Shown here one piece after another: positions 7,646 to 14,986 of a DNA stretch of 41,971 bases (position 1 is its first letter; the number at the start of each line of letters is the position of its first letter). The position numbers were made by a program, and so were the translations under genes. The stretch is from Deltaproteobacteria bacterium. Lineage in GTDB: Bacteria; Desulfobacterota; GWC2-55-46. Where the stretch lies: NCBI GenBank assembly GCA_016213015.1, contig JACRCE010000104.1:1-41971 (forward strand), read 5' to 3'. The notes beneath the pieces were generated by a model. That model ran no database searches. It saw only the letters and a program-made list of their open reading frames with translations, and was not told the origin of the DNA.

Positions 7646-9766
7646 ATGAGTTTTTACAGACCCAAACTCGGGGTCGGCACAAAAACCTTAATAGCCCTGT
7701 CGGTGATGTTCTGGGTGCCGGTCGCTGTTCTGACGGCGGTCTTGCTCTATCTTTTTCAAGGACTCATATCAGGCAACATATCCGAATCGCTCCAGATCGA
7801 ACTCAGAGGCGCCAAGCTCGTCTATGAGGAGCGGGGCAACGCGGTTGAAGCCGCTCTGAACCAGATGACCTCCGTGGACTCCACGAAAAAAGCGTTTTCA
7901 CAAAGGGACGCGGGCGCGCTTCGCTCCGTGCTGTATGAATTCGGCAAAAGAAATCCCCATGTCGAGATATTGGCCGTAGTTGACGAGAACCAGCGCGTTA
8001 TCGCAAGGAGGAGCGGGAAGACAGGGGATTATATCAACGTAGGCGAGATACTCTCAAGGTCCCTCATATCCGGCGAGTCGACCGGTTCGGTAGAGCTGGT
8101 CAGCGGCGACGTCCTCGCCATCGAGGAGGCCGGGCGCGATAAACAGATAAAGGACCGCGCACTCGTGCAGTATATCGTATCCCCTGTTCGGTACAACGAG
8201 AAGATTGCGGGGGCGATAGTCGCCGGCATGGTGCTTACGGGCAACCCCTGGCTGGGCAATACGGTATATAACCGCTTCGGCGTCGAGATGGCCCTGTTCG
8301 GCGGGGAACCGGCCGAGTCGGCCTTTCTTCACGCCACGTCATCCGTGCCGAGAAGCACATGGGTTGGCGGTCAGGCCATACCAAGAGAGCTTGGTATGAC
8401 CATGTCGCTCGGCAAGCCGTTTATCGGCACCCTCGGCGTGGCCGGGGTTGACAACCTCCTTGCCTACGAGCCGCTCAAGGACAGCAGGAACAGGATAGTC
8501 GGCGCCATCGGCGTAAGCAGGCCGTCCAGGGACGTCAACGCCATTGTCATAACCGCGCTCGGCAAAGGCGTAGCGCTTGCCGCTATAATCGGCCTGACTA
8601 TAGCGGGGGTGCTCACCTTCTTCATATACAACGACATAACCAAGCCCTTGGGCTTTCTCGTGGGAGCAATGGACGAGGTGGCGGCCGGGAGCTTTAATAT
8701 AGTGGTCGATCTCAAGACCGGGGATCAGTTCGAGCAGCTTGCCGCGGGCTTCAACCACATGGTCCACGGCATAATGAAAAGGGAAGAGCGGCTGAAAAAG
8801 CACAACGAGGTGGCCAAGCTCCTCATGTCGACGCTTGACCTGCGCGAATTGCTGGAGCGCATGTTGAAGATCGTCATCGAGGTTACGGACTCTCAGATGG
8901 GCATCGTCTATCTCTATGACGAGGTCAACGAAACGCTCACCCCGCACGTGCAACACGGCACTCAGGCCGGGCTTAAGTCCTTCAAAAAGGGCGAGGGCTA
9001 CCCGGGGCTTGTCGTGCAGAACAACAAGCAGTACATCCTGACCCTTCCAAAGGAGGCGGCCGAACCGATGGAGATGGGCTTTGCCCAGATAATCCCGGCC
9101 GAGGTGGCGTATATACCGCTGTCGTATCAGGAGAAGATAATGGGCGTTCTTGTGCTCGGCGGGGTTAATAAGTTTACGGAAGACGAGGTGCATCTGTTCG
9201 ACTACCTTGCAAGCCAGATATCCATTGCCCTCGACAACGCCATCATGCACAATAAGATACAGGAACTCTCGCTTACCGATCCGCTTACCGGCCTTTACAA
9301 CCGGCGGTATCTGAACGCGAGGCTGGAGGAGGAGTGGGCAAGGAGCATCAGGCATAATAAGCCGGTGTCCATACTTTTGTCCGACGCCGACAACTTCAAG
9401 TCCGTAAACGATGGCTACGGCCATGACAGGGGGGATGAGGTCTTGAAGACCATCGCCAAGTCGGTCAAGGAGAACGTCAGGAAGGAAGACCTTGCGGCGC
9501 GCTACGGCGGCGAGGAGTTCGTCATCGTTCTGGTGGATACGAAGGCCGAGGAGGCAAGAAAGATCGCCGAGAAGATACTCGCCCTTTCAAGGGCCAACAT
9601 CTATCCGTGGATGGGCAGGGCCGTTACATTGAGCATAGGCGTTGCCACCTTCCCGGACATGAAGGTCGAGAACTTCGAGGAGTTGATTCAGGCCGCTGAC
9701 AAGGCCATGTACATGGCAAAGACCTCCGGCAAGAACAAGGTCGTCATGGCGGAAGGCAAATTGTAA
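7646..9766 (+). CDS. Membrane diguanylate cyclase (sensor-HAMP-GAF-GGDEF)
   Basis: It makes c-di-GMP from two GTP at the inner membrane. The order is an N-terminal membrane segment, a periplasmic Cache-like sensor region of about 290 residues, a second membrane segment, HAMP, GAF and a C-terminal GGDEF domain. The active-site loop is GGEEF (RYGGEEF, codons 9500-9520). RKED lies exactly five residues before the GG pair, which is a product-inhibition I-site, so the enzyme looks active and feedback-regulated. I chose ATG 7646 because AGAGG precedes it at good distance; in-frame starts at 7622 (ATG) and 7601 (TTG) would lengthen it slightly. c-di-GMP often controls exopolysaccharide and attachment, in keeping with the loci to the right. 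A terminator follows. Confidence 0.92.
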   Translation: MSFYRPKLGVGTKTLIALSVMFWVPVAVLTAVLLYLFQGLISGNISESLQIELRGAKLVYEERGNAVEAALNQMTSVDSTKKAFSQRDAGALRSVLYEFGKRNPHVEILAVVDENQRVIARRSGKTGDYINVGEILSRSLISGESTGSVELVSGDVLAIEEAGRDKQIKDRALVQYIVSPVRYNEKIAGAIVAGMVLTGNPWLGNTVYNRFGVEMALFGGEPAESAFLHATSSVPRSTWVGGQAIPRELGMTMSLGKPFIGTLGVAGVDNLLAYEPLKDSRNRIVGAIGVSRPSRDVNAIVITALGKGVALAAIIGLTIAGVLTFFIYNDITKPLGFLVGAMDEVAAGSFNIVVDLKTGDQFEQLAAGFNHMVHGIMKREERLKKHNEVAKLLMSTLDLRELLERMLKIVIEVTDSQMGIVYLYDEVNETLTPHVQHGTQAGLKSFKKGEGYPGLVVQNNKQYILTLPKEAAEPMEMGFAQIIPAEVAYIPLSYQEKIMGVLVLGGVNKFTEDEVHLFDYLASQISIALDNAIMHNKIQELSLTDPLTGLYNRRYLNARLEEEWARSIRHNKPVSILLSDADNFKSVNDGYGHDRGDEVLKTIAKSVKENVRKEDLAARYGGEEFVIVLVDTKAEEARKIAEKILALSRANIYPWMGRAVTLSIGVATFPDMKVENFEELIQAADKAMYMAKTSGKNKVVMAEGKL

Positions 9767-9788
9767 TATAAGAAAATTCGCATTCAAA

Positions 9789-9820
9789 TAAAAAGCCCCT
9801 CCACAAGAGGGGCTTTTTAT
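9789..9820. terminator. Terminator after the diguanylate cyclase
   Basis: AAAAAGCCCCTC pairs with GAGGGGCTTTTT around a short loop, with T and A runs on either side. Confidence 0.9.
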
Positions 9821-9830
9821 TTGTGGCAAT

Positions 9831-9878
9831 TGTAAAAAATGGCGACAAATATTGTCAGCAATGACAATATTTTTTACA
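9831..9878 (+). promoter_or_regulatory. Paired 17-bp boxes upstream of PEP-CTERM gene 1 (candidate PrsR site)
   Basis: TGTAAAAAATGGCGACA (9831-9847) faces an inverted copy TGTAAAAAATATTGTCA (complement of 9862-9878). The inner part is a perfect 11-bp inverted repeat with a 4-base spacer (9847-9872). The pair lies about 90 bp upstream of a sigma-54 promoter, the usual range for an enhancer site. A similar pair lies before the other PEP-CTERM gene. Confidence 0.6.
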
Positions 9879-9970
9879 TCCTTCTTGCTTATGCTCTGCA
9901 CAGAAATATTGCAAAAGAATAAAACGCTGATTTTTCATATAGTTACCTTCAGCCAATTTTTTTAAGGCCG

Positions 9971-9986
9971 TGGCATGTTATTTGCA
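9971..9986 (+). promoter_or_regulatory. Sigma-54 promoter of PEP-CTERM gene 1
   Basis: TGGCATGTTATTTGCA matches the -24/-12 consensus (TGGCACG, four bases, TTGCA) with correct spacing and one mismatch. Transcription would start near 9997, about 47 bases before the ATG at 10044. Confidence 0.8.
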
Positions 9987-10043
9987 TTATATTATGCTAT
10001 AAGATGCAAGAATGTAGTTGATTTTGTTCTGGAGGCTGAAAAA

Positions 10044-10688
10044 ATGAAGAAGCTATTACTGTTGATCGCCGGTGCAATACTGTTCATGGACGCAGCCACT
10101 GCCGACGCCTTGCCGATCACCAACGTTGCATTGAACAAATCGGTAACGCTCAACGGCAGTTTTTTCAGCGGCGGTTGGGGCGGCGGCCGGGTCGTAAACA
10201 AGCAGACGGTTGTTGACGGCGTCTTTTTGCCGCGCAGCAATCAGTGGGACAGAGGGCCTGTATGGTGGGACAGCCATCGCGTATCCGGACAGAACATACA
10301 GATAAACCTCGGCAAACTCTACGAGATCAGCAGCTTCATAGTTCAGGTTGACGACAACGACGCCTATATACTCGAATACTGGAACACGAAAACAAACGCA
10401 TGGAAGATCGCTTGGAACATACCCAACTACGATTGGGTAGGGGGCAGGAATCTATGGGGTATGCAGACAAGGCCGAATATCTATAACAATACGGCGCGAT
10501 ATACGCTCACCTCGGCGATAACGACGGATAAATTGAGGATAAGCGGCAATATGCGGAGCTCAGACAGGTTCTTTGCCGTATCTGAGGTGCAGGCCTTCGG
10601 CAGAGCGGCACAGGTGCCCGAGCCGGCCGCCATACTGCTCCTTGGCGCGGGTATGGCAGGGCTGGCGGCGTTGAGGAAGAGGATTTGA
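10044..10688 (+). CDS. PEP-CTERM protein with discoidin (F5/8 type C)-like domain
   Basis: The 214-residue precursor has a signal peptide (MKKLLLLIAGA to about residue 23). Its single domain begins NVALNKSVTL and continues through NQWDRG and INLGKLYEISSFIVQVD, which resembles the galactose-binding discoidin fold. The C-terminus is a PEP-CTERM signal: VPEPAA, a hydrophobic helix and RKRI. Exosortase would remove this tail and release or anchor the protein in the extracellular matrix; glycan binding is inferred from the fold. GGAGG lies 7 bases before ATG 10044. The upstream sigma-54 promoter and paired boxes place it under a PrsK/PrsR-like system. A terminator follows directly. Confidence 0.88.
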   Translation: MKKLLLLIAGAILFMDAATADALPITNVALNKSVTLNGSFFSGGWGGGRVVNKQTVVDGVFLPRSNQWDRGPVWWDSHRVSGQNIQINLGKLYEISSFIVQVDDNDAYILEYWNTKTNAWKIAWNIPNYDWVGGRNLWGMQTRPNIYNNTARYTLTSAITTDKLRISGNMRSSDRFFAVSEVQAFGRAAQVPEPAAILLLGAGMAGLAALRKRI

Positions 10689-10724
10689 GCTTCCGTGGAG
10701 CAGATTACAAACCTCTAACGCCGT

Positions 10725-10770
10725 AAAAACAAAAAGCCCCATGCAGATTATGCATGGGGCTTTTTGTTTT
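10725..10770. terminator. Terminator after PEP-CTERM gene 1
   Basis: AAAAAGCCCCATGCA and TGCATGGGGCTTTTT form a strong stem (10731-10765) flanked by A and T runs. Confidence 0.9.
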
Positions 10771-10864
10771 GCATGAAAGGGACGTATTATCGTTCTCACG
10801 CTCCGGCCCCCGATAAAGACATTCGAGGGCAGGCCGTGGGAACGTGTCTGTGAGAAAGTTTGTA

Positions 10865-10931
10865 GCGGCGGCAGGAGTTTCCTCCCGCCGCCTTCGTCCG
10901 CCAACGCCGTCAGGAGAAAACTCCTGACGGC
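10865..10931. repeat. Two GCAGGAG-type intergenic hairpins
   Basis: One hairpin (10865-10891) pairs GCGGCGG with CCGCCGC. The next (10906-10931) is a perfect 11-bp inverted repeat GCCGTCAGGAG / CTCCTGACGGC with an AAAA loop. The second motif recurs at 12670-12695, so this is a dispersed repeat rather than a gene-specific structure. Confidence 0.7.
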
Positions 10932-10932
10932 A

Positions 10933-10969
10933 CAAAAAAACCATGCTGAATAGGCATGGTTTTTTTTGT
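10933..10969. terminator. Second terminator-like hairpin
   Basis: AAAAAAACCATGC pairs with GCATGGTTTTTTT (loop TGAATAG). It lies about 200 bp beyond the first terminator. The rest of the gap to 11123 shows nothing else I can support. Confidence 0.65.
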
Positions 10970-11123
10970 TTCATAAAAACAATGGGTGTCTTATCAACCT
11001 TTCTTCCCGATGCGAATCAAGCAAGACGTCTTCGTGGCAGTTGGGCTGACGGTATGGTATCATTGCCGTGAATGAATCCGTCCGTGGTCGCTTGACATGA
11101 ATCGTTTTTTTGAGGGGGGGGGT

Positions 11124-12545
11124 ATGGCTGAAAGGCACGGTATTCTGATAGGCGGACGATTGCGTTCAACCGGGCGCGTACTTGACGTATTCAGCCCCTA
11201 TGACGGTGCCCTTGTCGGCGGCACGTATCTTGCGAGCTTAGAGGAGTTTGAAGATGCCTGCGCCACAGCACAGGCCGCTTATGAGGAGTTGAAGACCTAT
11301 ACCGCATATAAGCGCGCAACGCTGATCAACGCGGTGGTTGACGGGATTGAGGCAAATTGCGATGACCTTGCCCGCACTATCGCGCTGGAGGCCGGAAAGC
11401 CCATAAAGGATGCCCGCATCGAGGTAAAGAGGGCGCAAAACACCTTTCAGCTTGCGCTTGAGGAGGCAAAGCGCATGGAAGGCGCTGTTGTGCCGCTTGA
11501 CGTATCACCCGACGCTTCAGCACGGATCGGCATAATAAGGAGATTCCCGCTCGGGGTTGTGCTTGGCATATCGCCATTCAATTTTCCCCTCAACCTTGTT
11601 GCACATAAAGTTGCGCCCGCAATGGCGAGCGGCAACGCCATAATCCTGAAGCCTTCCCCGAGGACGCCTTTGAGCGCCTTGAAACTGGGCGATATAATCA
11701 TGGCCTCGGGCTGGCCCGCCGGAGGCGTAAACGTTGTGCCTTGCGACAACGCGGACGTCGGCGCTCTGCTTTCGGACGCGAGGATAAAAAAACTCAGCTT
11801 CACCGGCAGTTCCGACGTGGGCTGGGCGCTTAAAGAGAAGGCCGGACGGAAAAAGGTAACGCTTGAGCTTGGAGGCAATGCCGGAGCAATAGTGGAGGGG
11901 GACGCCGACGCCCTGTACGCGGCAAAGAGGTGCGCGATCGGCGCATTCTCCAATGCCGGGCAGGTCTGCATCTCGGTCCAGCGGATATACGTCCAGCGGG
12001 AGGTTTATCATGCCTTCAAGGAGGCCTTCATCAGGAACGCGGTCGGCCTTAGAATGGGAGACCCGCTTGATGAGTCAACCGACATAGGCCCGATGATAGA
12101 CGAGGCGAGCGCAAGGCGCGCCGAGGAATGGGTAAAGGAGGCTGTCAGGGACGGCGCAATCATCCTTGCCGGAGGAAAACGCAACAACAACTTCATGGAG
12201 CCTACGGTGCTTACCAACACGCGGCCGTCAATGAAGGTCTGTGCTCAGGAGCTTTTCGCCACTGTCGTTGCGCTCGAGAGTTACGATGATTTCGAAGAGG
12301 CGTTGAATGCGGTCAACTCAAGCCGGTTCGGGCTTCAGGCAGGGGTGTTTACGAACGACATGAAAAAGGTCTTTAAGGCTTACGACACGCTTGACGTTGG
12401 CGCCGTGGTGGTAAATGACGCGCCCACGTTCAGGGTGGACAACATGCCTTACGGCGGGGTCAAGGAGAGCGGCTTCGGCAGGGAGGGCGTACGGTACGCC
12501 ATTGAGGAGATGACGGAGCCACGGCTTCTTGTTGTCGGAAAATAA
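11124..12545 (+). CDS. NAD(P)-dependent aldehyde dehydrogenase
   Basis: This 473-residue enzyme oxidises an aldehyde to a carboxylate with NAD(P)+ in the cytoplasm. The family's catalytic residues are present: Asn153 in PFNFP, Glu248 in LELGG and Cys282 in NAGQVC. FTGSSDVG (cofactor-binding region) and the C-terminal PYGGVKESGFGREG are also intact. The length is typical. Substrate cannot be read; lactaldehyde, succinate semialdehyde and non-phosphorylating GAPDH-type enzymes share this core. ATG 11124 follows a GAGGGGGGGG ribosome-binding site; ATG 11097 upstream has none. It appears monocistronic, isolated by terminators on both sides, and has no evident link to its neighbours. Confidence 0.92.
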   Translation: MAERHGILIGGRLRSTGRVLDVFSPYDGALVGGTYLASLEEFEDACATAQAAYEELKTYTAYKRATLINAVVDGIEANCDDLARTIALEAGKPIKDARIEVKRAQNTFQLALEEAKRMEGAVVPLDVSPDASARIGIIRRFPLGVVLGISPFNFPLNLVAHKVAPAMASGNAIILKPSPRTPLSALKLGDIIMASGWPAGGVNVVPCDNADVGALLSDARIKKLSFTGSSDVGWALKEKAGRKKVTLELGGNAGAIVEGDADALYAAKRCAIGAFSNAGQVCISVQRIYVQREVYHAFKEAFIRNAVGLRMGDPLDESTDIGPMIDEASARRAEEWVKEAVRDGAIILAGGKRNNNFMEPTVLTNTRPSMKVCAQELFATVVALESYDDFEEALNAVNSSRFGLQAGVFTNDMKKVFKAYDTLDVGAVVVNDAPTFRVDNMPYGGVKESGFGREGVRYAIEEMTEPRLLVVGK

Positions 12546-12608
12546 TGAAGGCAACCTCCCCCGGCCCCTCCTTGGTCTTGTCCTCGCGTACTTCAAGCGG
12601 GGAAAGGA

Positions 12609-12636
12609 GGGGAGCTAAAAACTCCTCCCCTTTTTT
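12609..12636 (+). terminator. Probable terminator of the aldehyde dehydrogenase gene
   Basis: GGGGAG (12609-12614) pairs with CTCCCC (12625-12630) and is followed by six T. The surrounding CCTCCCC/GGGGAGG sequence (12555-12660) is a common type of intergenic repeat and can fold in other ways. Confidence 0.5.
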
Positions 12637-12669
12637 CAAGGGGAGGTAAGGGTGGGGTTGTATTAGCGT

Positions 12670-12695
12670 GCCGTCAGGAGTTTCCTCCTGACGGC
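12670..12695. repeat. GCCGTCAGGAG hairpin repeat
   Basis: A perfect 11-bp inverted repeat GCCGTCAGGAG / CTCCTGACGGC with loop TTTC; same family as 10906-10931. Confidence 0.75.
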
Positions 12696-12707
12696 ATTCT
12701 CTCTATC

Positions 12708-12853
12708 TAAGGAAGCTCTGATTTATTTTCTTTTCTGTCATTGCGAGCCGCGCTTTTGCGGCGCGGCAATCTCTAAGTTGTTGATTTCCTTGAAGACGGG
12801 ATTGCTTCGCGGAGCGAGAATGACGGGTCGGCGAATAAATCAGAGCTTCCCTA
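12708..12853. repeat. TA-flanked 142-bp MITE-like element, copy 2
   Basis: The ends are AAGGAAGCTCTGATTTATT and the inverse AATAAATCAGAGCTTCCC, flanked by TA at 12708-12709 and 12852-12853. The element proper (12710-12851) is 142 bp, the same length as the copy at 6293-6434. Confidence 0.85.
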
Positions 12854-12858
12854 ACCAC

Positions 12859-12900
12859 AAATACAAAAGCCCCGTTCGTTAGAACGGGGCTTTTGTATTT
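12859..12900. terminator. Bidirectional terminator between convergent genes
   Basis: AAATACAAAAGCCCCGTTC pairs perfectly with GAACGGGGCTTTTGTATTT around GTTA. It serves both the aldehyde dehydrogenase (+) and the PEP-CTERM gene (-). Confidence 0.92.
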
Positions 12901-12927
12901 TAAGTCTTTAACAACTGCTTGTACGGA

Positions 12928-13578
12928 TTACATCGCCCTCTTGCGGAGCCACAGACCCGCGCCTACAAGGCCGCTGCCAAGGAGGAGAAGGGTTGACGGC
13001 TCAGGAACCTTTGCGATGTCGCCCTTTGAATGACCAGTGAAGTCGCGACGGAACATCGTTGACGAGAAGTTCTGGCTCAGATTGAAGGCAAGGTTTACCA
13101 TGCCGCCGCACATGCCCATAGGACCGCATATAAAAGACGATGCGAGTGAGCCGCCGGTTACGTTGAATCTTGCTTCGCCGTAGCCGAGGTTGCTGCCGTC
13201 CTTGCCGGTGATGCTCGCCGATATGAATGTGCCGGTAAGGAGCGTTGTGGAACTGCCGTCCACGATGGTCAGGCTGCCGCCGGTGAAGTTACCGGTTGTA
13301 TAGCCGCCCATGCTGCTGGAGCCTGCAAACACCATGTCGTAATTCACATAACCGCCGGGGTTGGTTACTACATTCCAGGGCATTGTGAGTGATACCAAGC
13401 GCGCATTGACATTCAGCAGGCCGCTTGAGGCGTTATAGGTAAGCCCACCGCCCGGCATACCCACTGTGTCAAAATTTACGTCCGGCAGCGTAAGCGTTAT
13501 GGCTTCGCTGTTTTTTGCGCTGAACATTACAACCATTGCAAGCGCGATGAATAAAGCAACTATCTTTCTAACCTTCAT
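12928..13578 (-). CDS. PEP-CTERM exported protein (second)
   Basis: The 216-residue precursor has a signal peptide (about 1-26), a Gly/Ser/Thr-rich beta-strand body of no recognised family and a C-terminal sorting signal: VPEPST, a hydrophobic helix and LRKRAM. Three residues before VPEP lies GDI, which is a normal linker. Exosortase would process it for the cell surface or matrix. AGGAAAGGAG precedes the ATG. It has its own sigma-54 promoter with two 17-bp boxes upstream, like the PEP-CTERM gene at 10044. A bidirectional terminator follows. Function beyond extracellular matrix is unknown. Confidence 0.85.
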   Translation of the reverse strand: MKVRKIVALFIALAMVVMFSAKNSEAITLTLPDVNFDTVGMPGGGLTYNASSGLLNVNARLVSLTMPWNVVTNPGGYVNYDMVFAGSSSMGGYTTGNFTGGSLTIVDGSSTTLLTGTFISASITGKDGSNLGYGEARFNVTGGSLASSFICGPMGMCGGMVNLAFNLSQNFSSTMFRRDFTGHSKGDIAKVPEPSTLLLLGSGLVGAGLWLRKRAM

Positions 13579-13635
13579 AATCTTTCTCCTTTCCTGTATT
13601 TATGGTGCGAGACCATGTTTGATGATTATAGATAA

Positions 13636-13651
13636 TGCAAACAGTGTGCCA
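13636..13651 (-). promoter_or_regulatory. Sigma-54 promoter of PEP-CTERM gene 2
   Basis: On the minus strand this reads TGGCACACTGTTTGCA, a near-perfect -24/-12 element with the conserved GG and GC at the right distance. It lies about 58 bases before the start codon. Confidence 0.85.
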
Positions 13652-13711
13652 TCTACTCTCGCCATACATAACTATATGATTTACTTTACTAAATTGCTAC
13701 GCACAGAGATA

Positions 13712-13753
13712 TGTGCTTATTTTTTACGGTTGAGTTTGTAAAATTTTCTGACG
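13712..13753 (-). promoter_or_regulatory. Paired 17-bp boxes upstream of PEP-CTERM gene 2
   Basis: TGTGCTTATTTTTTACG (13712-13728; complement CGTAAAAAATAAGCACA) and TGTAAAATTTTCTGACG (13737-13753) resemble the TGTAAAAAAT-type boxes at 9831-9878. They lie about 60-100 bp upstream of the sigma-54 promoter, fitting an activator site for PrsR. Bases 13754-13907 show nothing further. Confidence 0.5.
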
Positions 13754-13907
13754 GTTTTTATATCCAACGGATTGGTTTTTCGTGGCTCCGCTGAAATTGC
13801 TTGTAAATTCAGGTAGTTACAGAAGGGGTAGTGTGTAAGATTTTTATTACGTGCCTGGTTCCTTGCTAAACAGGATAGTATGAAGCGGCTCAATCTATGG
13901 CAGACGC

Positions 13908-13939
13908 GCTTATTCTATAGTAGTAGCTATAGAATAAGC
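13908..13939. terminator. Perfect 13-bp hairpin at the 3' end of the epimerase gene
   Basis: GCTTATTCTATAG and CTATAGAATAAGC form a perfect stem around TAGTAG, 14 bases beyond the minus-strand stop at 13953. There is no T-run, so it may be a processing or weak termination signal. Confidence 0.45.
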
Positions 13940-13952
13940 ACTCAAGCGCAAC

Positions 13953-14894
13953 TCATTTTGCATATTTCCTCATATACCACTGGACGGTCTTTGCTATACC
14001 GGCATTTATATCATAGACAGGCGCATAAGGGATCATCTTCTTTGCCTTTGATATGTCGGCAAGGGAGTCGCGGATGTCGCCGGGCCGCACAGCGGCATAT
14101 ATCGGCTCAATGGAACTATGGGCGCTCTTTTTTATCATCGCGTACAGGCCGTTTAAGTCTATCCTGTCGCCGTACCCGACGTTAAACACCTCTCCAGCGC
14201 ACCCCTTGGCAAGGCACGCCTTGTAGTTGGCCTGATTGCAGTCTTCCACAAAGGTGAAGTCCCTGGTCTGTCCTCCGTCGCCGAATATGGTCGGCGCGAC
14301 GCCGGCAATGAGCGAGGTTATGAATTTTGGTATCACCGCCGCGTACTGGGAGGCCGGGTCTTGTCTCTTGCCGTAGACGTTGAAGTACCGCATGGCAACG
14401 GTTTCAAGGCCGTATACCATGTGAAATACGCGGCAGTAATGCTCGCCCGTGAGTTTGGATACCGCATAAGGGGACTGAGGGGTCGGCAACATGTCCTCTT
14501 TTTTCGGCAGTACCGGCGTGTCTCCGTAAATGGACGAAGACGAGGCGTATACGACCCTCTTTACCCCTGCCTCCTTTGATGCGCGAAGCACGTTGAGAGT
14601 CCCCGTTGCGTTCACCTCATGCGTGCTCGCAGGGTCTTCAACCGAGCGCGGCACCGAGCCGAGCGCAGCAAGATGCACCACGTAATCAACGCCTTTTACG
14701 GCCTTTTGAACCGAGGCCATTGCCCGTATGTCGTCCTTGATGAACTCTATCTGCGCGCCGGCTTCTTTAAGGTTTTCCTCCTTGCCGGATGAGAGGTCGT
14801 CCATAACCCGCACCTTGTGCCCATCGGCAAGGAGCGTCTCACAAAGATTTGAACCTATGAACCCGGCCCCGCCGGTTACGAGAAAGGTCGTCAT
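13953..14894 (-). CDS. NAD-dependent nucleotide-sugar epimerase (UDP-HexNAc 4-epimerase type)
   Basis: The 313-residue extended SDR enzyme has GGAGFIG at 8-14 for NAD binding, a serine-rich catalytic segment (ASSSSIYGD) and YAVSK supplying Tyr and Lys. The AMRYFNVYGKRQDP and FGDGGQTRDFTFV segments are typical of the WbpP/TviC type, which interconverts UDP-GlcNAc(A) and UDP-GalNAc(A). Its pairing with a WbpA-type dehydrogenase just upstream suggests they make a HexNAc uronic acid precursor for the exopolysaccharide. I chose ATG 14894 because GGAGG precedes it; the open frame upstream runs through a GAACCGTG repeat. Exact substrate is inferred from context. Confidence 0.88.
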   Translation of the reverse strand: MTTFLVTGGAGFIGSNLCETLLADGHKVRVMDDLSSGKEENLKEAGAQIEFIKDDIRAMASVQKAVKGVDYVVHLAALGSVPRSVEDPASTHEVNATGTLNVLRASKEAGVKRVVYASSSSIYGDTPVLPKKEDMLPTPQSPYAVSKLTGEHYCRVFHMVYGLETVAMRYFNVYGKRQDPASQYAAVIPKFITSLIAGVAPTIFGDGGQTRDFTFVEDCNQANYKACLAKGCAGEVFNVGYGDRIDLNGLYAMIKKSAHSSIEPIYAAVRPGDIRDSLADISKAKKMIPYAPVYDINAGIAKTVQWYMRKYAK

Positions 14895-14920
14895 TATTGC
14901 CTCCGTTGAGTGGTTGTTAA

Positions 14921-14984
14921 AGACCGTGAACCGTGTAAAAGAAAAATCCTTTACGGACACGGTCACGGACACGGTTCACGGTCT
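14921..14984. repeat. GAACCGTG palindrome
   Basis: AGACCGTGAACCGTGT (14921-14936) and ACACGGTTCACGGTCT (14969-14984) are perfect 16-bp inverted repeats. The element fills most of the gap between the dehydrogenase stop and the epimerase start. Confidence 0.8.
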
Positions 14985-14986
14985 TA

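Noticed and set aside
8339-9424. 361-residue open frame antisense to the diguanylate cyclase
   Set aside because: It lies wholly opposite a well-supported gene, has no recognisable domain and is explained by the GC-rich codon pattern of the real gene.
11010-11100. Sigma-54 promoter before the aldehyde dehydrogenase (TGGCAGTTGGGC...)
   Set aside because: The GG and GC elements do not have the required spacing.
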